From Geobacter sp. UBA6151 (GTDB lineage: Bacteria > Desulfobacterota > Desulfuromonadia > Geobacterales > Pseudopelobacteraceae): 6,557 bases of DNA. The notes below the pieces were generated by a model. The model saw only the letters and a program-made list of their open reading frames with translations. It was not told the DNA's origin and made no database searches. Position 1 is the stretch's first letter; every line of letters begins with the position of its first letter. Both the position numbers and the translations under genes were made by a program. The stretch is taken from contig DIUT01000022.1 in NCBI GenBank assembly GCA_002423105.1, positions 1 to 6,557 of the forward strand, given 5' to 3'. Of this stretch, positions 5,164-6,557 are shown in pieces.

Positions 5164-5813
5164 TATTGTGATCCTTTTCTGATTCGGGTAACCAGATCGG
5201 CCAGCAGTTTTACTTTGCGGGATCGATAGTGACGAGCAATTATCGTAAGTCTTGCCGGATCGAGTTTACGGAGATTAGCTGGGTCGATGCGGAGATCAGC
5301 CAGCAGATATTCGTGTAAATCCTTCTGCGTTGCAATACCGGCACCACGATCGGCAACGACCCGATCAGCCAAGGCCTTTTCCGGAATAGCAATCAGAAAG
5401 AAACGACCATCGTCCAGTTCAACCTGGTCCATACCGGTTCGAAATGCCTCCATTGGTATCATTCGATAGGAGAATGTTCCAACCGGCGAATCGAACGTCC
5501 GGGAACGACCACAGGTAACCGAGGTTATCGTCTCAACCCGTTCTGGTGTCAGACCGTGATAGTACAGTGCATATTCCAGGGAAACATAGGATGGACCGTA
5601 GATCAGATTGGCAAGCAGTTCGCGACAGAAGGGCCTTCGACGCAATGAATCGCCAAGGATATAGAGTCCCTTTTTGATCCGGATTATATCGCCTTTGGCC
5701 AACATGGCGGATATCTTCATCCGGGGCCGGGCATACTCATGCAAAGAATCAAGCAGAGTCTGGTAATCAAACTCCTCATAGGGAATGCTTTTGAGCAGCA
5801 GGCTGTTAGTCAT
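5163..5813 (-). CDS. abiEi: AbiEi-type antitoxin and transcriptional regulator (type IV TA)
   Basis: 216 residues. Residues about 10-52 form the winged helix of AbiEi antitoxins (LLDSLHEYARPRMKISAMLAKG, ending IRIKKGLYILGD). The C-terminal part starts with GPSYVSLEYALYYHGLTPE (73-91) and contains the family's PEKALADRV segment. AbiEi binds inverted repeats in its own promoter and counteracts AbiEii without forming a stable complex with it (known for streptococcal AbiE). The ATG at 5813 is preferred over the one at 5822 because AGGAG (5827-5823) is 9 nt from the former but directly touches the latter. It is first in the operon, coupled to abiEii through TAATG. A perfect 16-bp inverted repeat lies about 40 nt upstream. 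Confidence 0.9.
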   Translation of the reverse strand: MTNSLLLKSIPYEEFDYQTLLDSLHEYARPRMKISAMLAKGDIIRIKKGLYILGDSLRRRPFCRELLANLIYGPSYVSLEYALYYHGLTPERVETITSVTCGRSRTFDSPVGTFSYRMIPMEAFRTGMDQVELDDGRFFLIAIPEKALADRVVADRGAGIATQKDLHEYLLADLRIDPANLRKLDPARLTIIARHYRSRKVKLLADLVTRIRKGSQ

Positions 5814-5822
5814 GATCACCAT

Positions 5823-5827
5823 CTCCT
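5823..5827 (-). promoter_or_regulatory. Shine-Dalgarno deciding the abiEi start
   Basis: AGGAG on the minus strand is 9 nt from the ATG at 5813 and 0 nt from the in-frame ATG at 5822. This favours the shorter protein. Confidence 0.7.
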
Positions 5828-5854
5828 ATACGATGGCCATGATTTAGCATATAT

Positions 5855-5893
5855 CGGCATAGTATGTCTATTTTTATTAGACATACTATGCCG
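5855..5893. promoter_or_regulatory. Perfect 16-bp inverted repeat, probable AbiEi operator
   Basis: CGGCATAGTATGTCTA (5855-5870) and its exact complement (5878-5893) flank a 7-nt AT-only centre. It lies in the abiE promoter region with no T-run on either side typical of a terminator. The family is known to autorepress through inverted repeats, so this is the likely operator. Confidence 0.8.
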
Positions 5894-5901
5894 TTAAACA
5901 A
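5874..5901 (-). promoter_or_regulatory. Putative abiE promoter
   Basis: TTGTTT (5901-5896) and TAATAA (5879-5874) with a 16-nt spacer on the minus strand; the -10 lies at the centre of the operator palindrome. A second possibility is TAGACA (5870-5865) with TAAATC 18 nt on. This is a pattern call only. Confidence 0.4.
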
Positions 5902-5954
5902 GAATTAAACCGGATATTCCCTGAGGATCCGTCAAAATTTCTGAAAAATTATGT

Positions 5955-6557
5955 TCATGCGATAACATCAGCCCAGGTACTGCCTTCAAGAAAACTCCCG
6001 GTAACATTCGCTTCCATTTCCTGTAAACGGTGGAACGGAATGGTAAAGGTCATCATGTGCTGCATGTTTTGCCCTTTCAGGTACCTGCGGGCGGATATGT
6101 CGCTGAGGCCGACTAGGCAGCGCGGTTGCTCCTTCTTTGCTTCTTCATAGGACATGATGCCGACGACCTGGCAGGCCGCTCCCCAGGGCACTGCAACGTT
6201 TTCACGTCCAGGTCGGTCATAGTTTGCCAGGATCACCAGCGCAGAAAGCTGGTCAGGGGTTACCAGAAAGGTCACAGAAACTGGCACCTCTGTATCCGGA
6301 TTCACCTGTGACAGCGGTTTCATGACCACATATTGTGCCGGAATATCGGTTATCGGTAACGTGTTCACAAAATCCTCGACCAGTTCCGGACTCTTCTTGT
6401 AACGCTCGCCATGCAGGAATTCCGTAACAAATCTCTCCGGTGCTCCGCCTGCCTTCATCCCTTCTCCAATTGCTTTTCCGGCAGGGTCTGATTCATTGCC
6501 GTTTGAAAGAAAACCACAGAAACAGGGCATCCCGCCAGGGAAATGGGTCAGGTAGGT
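5955..6557 (-). CDS. DUF169 family protein, partial (5' end beyond right edge)
   Basis: The frame is open from a TGA at 5955 to the right edge (200 codons visible). It matches the C-terminal part of DUF169/COG2043 proteins: YVVMKPLSQV, then VTFLVTPDQLSALVILANYDR, a GAACQ segment, CLVGLSDISARRYL, and the tail FHRLQEMEANVTGSFLEGSTW. There is an ATG at 6530. HFPGG, part of the family pattern, reads in frame upstream of it, and members are usually longer at the N-terminus, so the true start is probably outside the window. The function of DUF169 proteins is not established. It is on the same strand as abiE, about 60 nt before the abiE promoter, and looks like ordinary chromosomal flank rather than part of the TA cluster. 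Confidence 0.85.
   Translation of the reverse strand, partial: TYLTHFPGGMPCFCGFLSNGNESDPAGKAIGEGMKAGGAPERFVTEFLHGERYKKSPELVEDFVNTLPITDIPAQYVVMKPLSQVNPDTEVPVSVTFLVTPDQLSALVILANYDRPGRENVAVPWGAACQVVGIMSYEEAKKEQPRCLVGLSDISARRYLKGQNMQHMMTFTIPFHRLQEMEANVTGSFLEGSTWADVIA

Noticed and set aside
5855..5893. Inverted repeat as a rho-independent terminator
   Set aside because: The stem is AT-rich and no T-run follows it on either strand. Its position in the abiE promoter fits an operator better.

Overview
The window looks like a bacterial accessory region rich in toxin-antitoxin (TA) genes and gene debris. The organism is probably a Gram-negative bacterium of the Geobacter/Desulfuromonadales type. That placement rests only on the flavour of the DUF169 protein, the IHF-like remnant and the COG5606/COG4679-type TA remnant, so it is tentative. 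Every gene is on the minus strand except one, the Fic gene at 2717-4243.

Left part (1-1594, minus strand): a universal-stress-protein gene runs off the left edge (1-471). It lies just downstream of an intact vapB-vapC pair (vapB 914-1147, vapC 507-917, GTGA overlap). The pair has a strong Shine-Dalgarno sequence sitting inside an 8-bp inverted repeat. Behind it is the C-terminal half of a marC-like membrane protein gene (1246-1594), cut off exactly where an IS21-like terminal sequence begins (1595).

Middle (1595-2716): this is a graveyard. It holds the IS21-like end, a run of three hairpins with a probable terminator, an intact COG5606-type (HigA-like) antitoxin gene (1860-2180), and the 3' remnant of its Gp49-like toxin gene (2186-2377). 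Next comes the C-terminal remnant of an IHF-beta/HU gene (about 2378-2580), probably frameshifted. Over and beyond it lies an array of four 16-bp boxes spaced exactly 24 bp apart (2611-2698), directly in front of the fic start.

Right part (2717-6557): a 508-residue Fic protein with an intact catalytic motif and an inhibitory-helix motif. Its N-terminal third resembles the AbiEi antitoxin. It converges on a canonical type IV TA operon, abiEi (5163-5813) and abiEii (4294-5163), whose promoter carries a perfect 16-bp inverted repeat (5855-5893). The right edge holds the C-terminal 200 residues of a DUF169 protein (5955-6557).

Three apparently intact TA-type modules (VapBC, AbiE and the self-contained AbiEi-Fic fusion) and one broken one (HigBA-like) lie within about 5.3 kb. 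The most interesting part is the AbiEi-like/Fic fusion with its phased repeat array, facing a stand-alone abiEi-abiEii operon. The two promoters share a GTCTA/TAGAC half-site.
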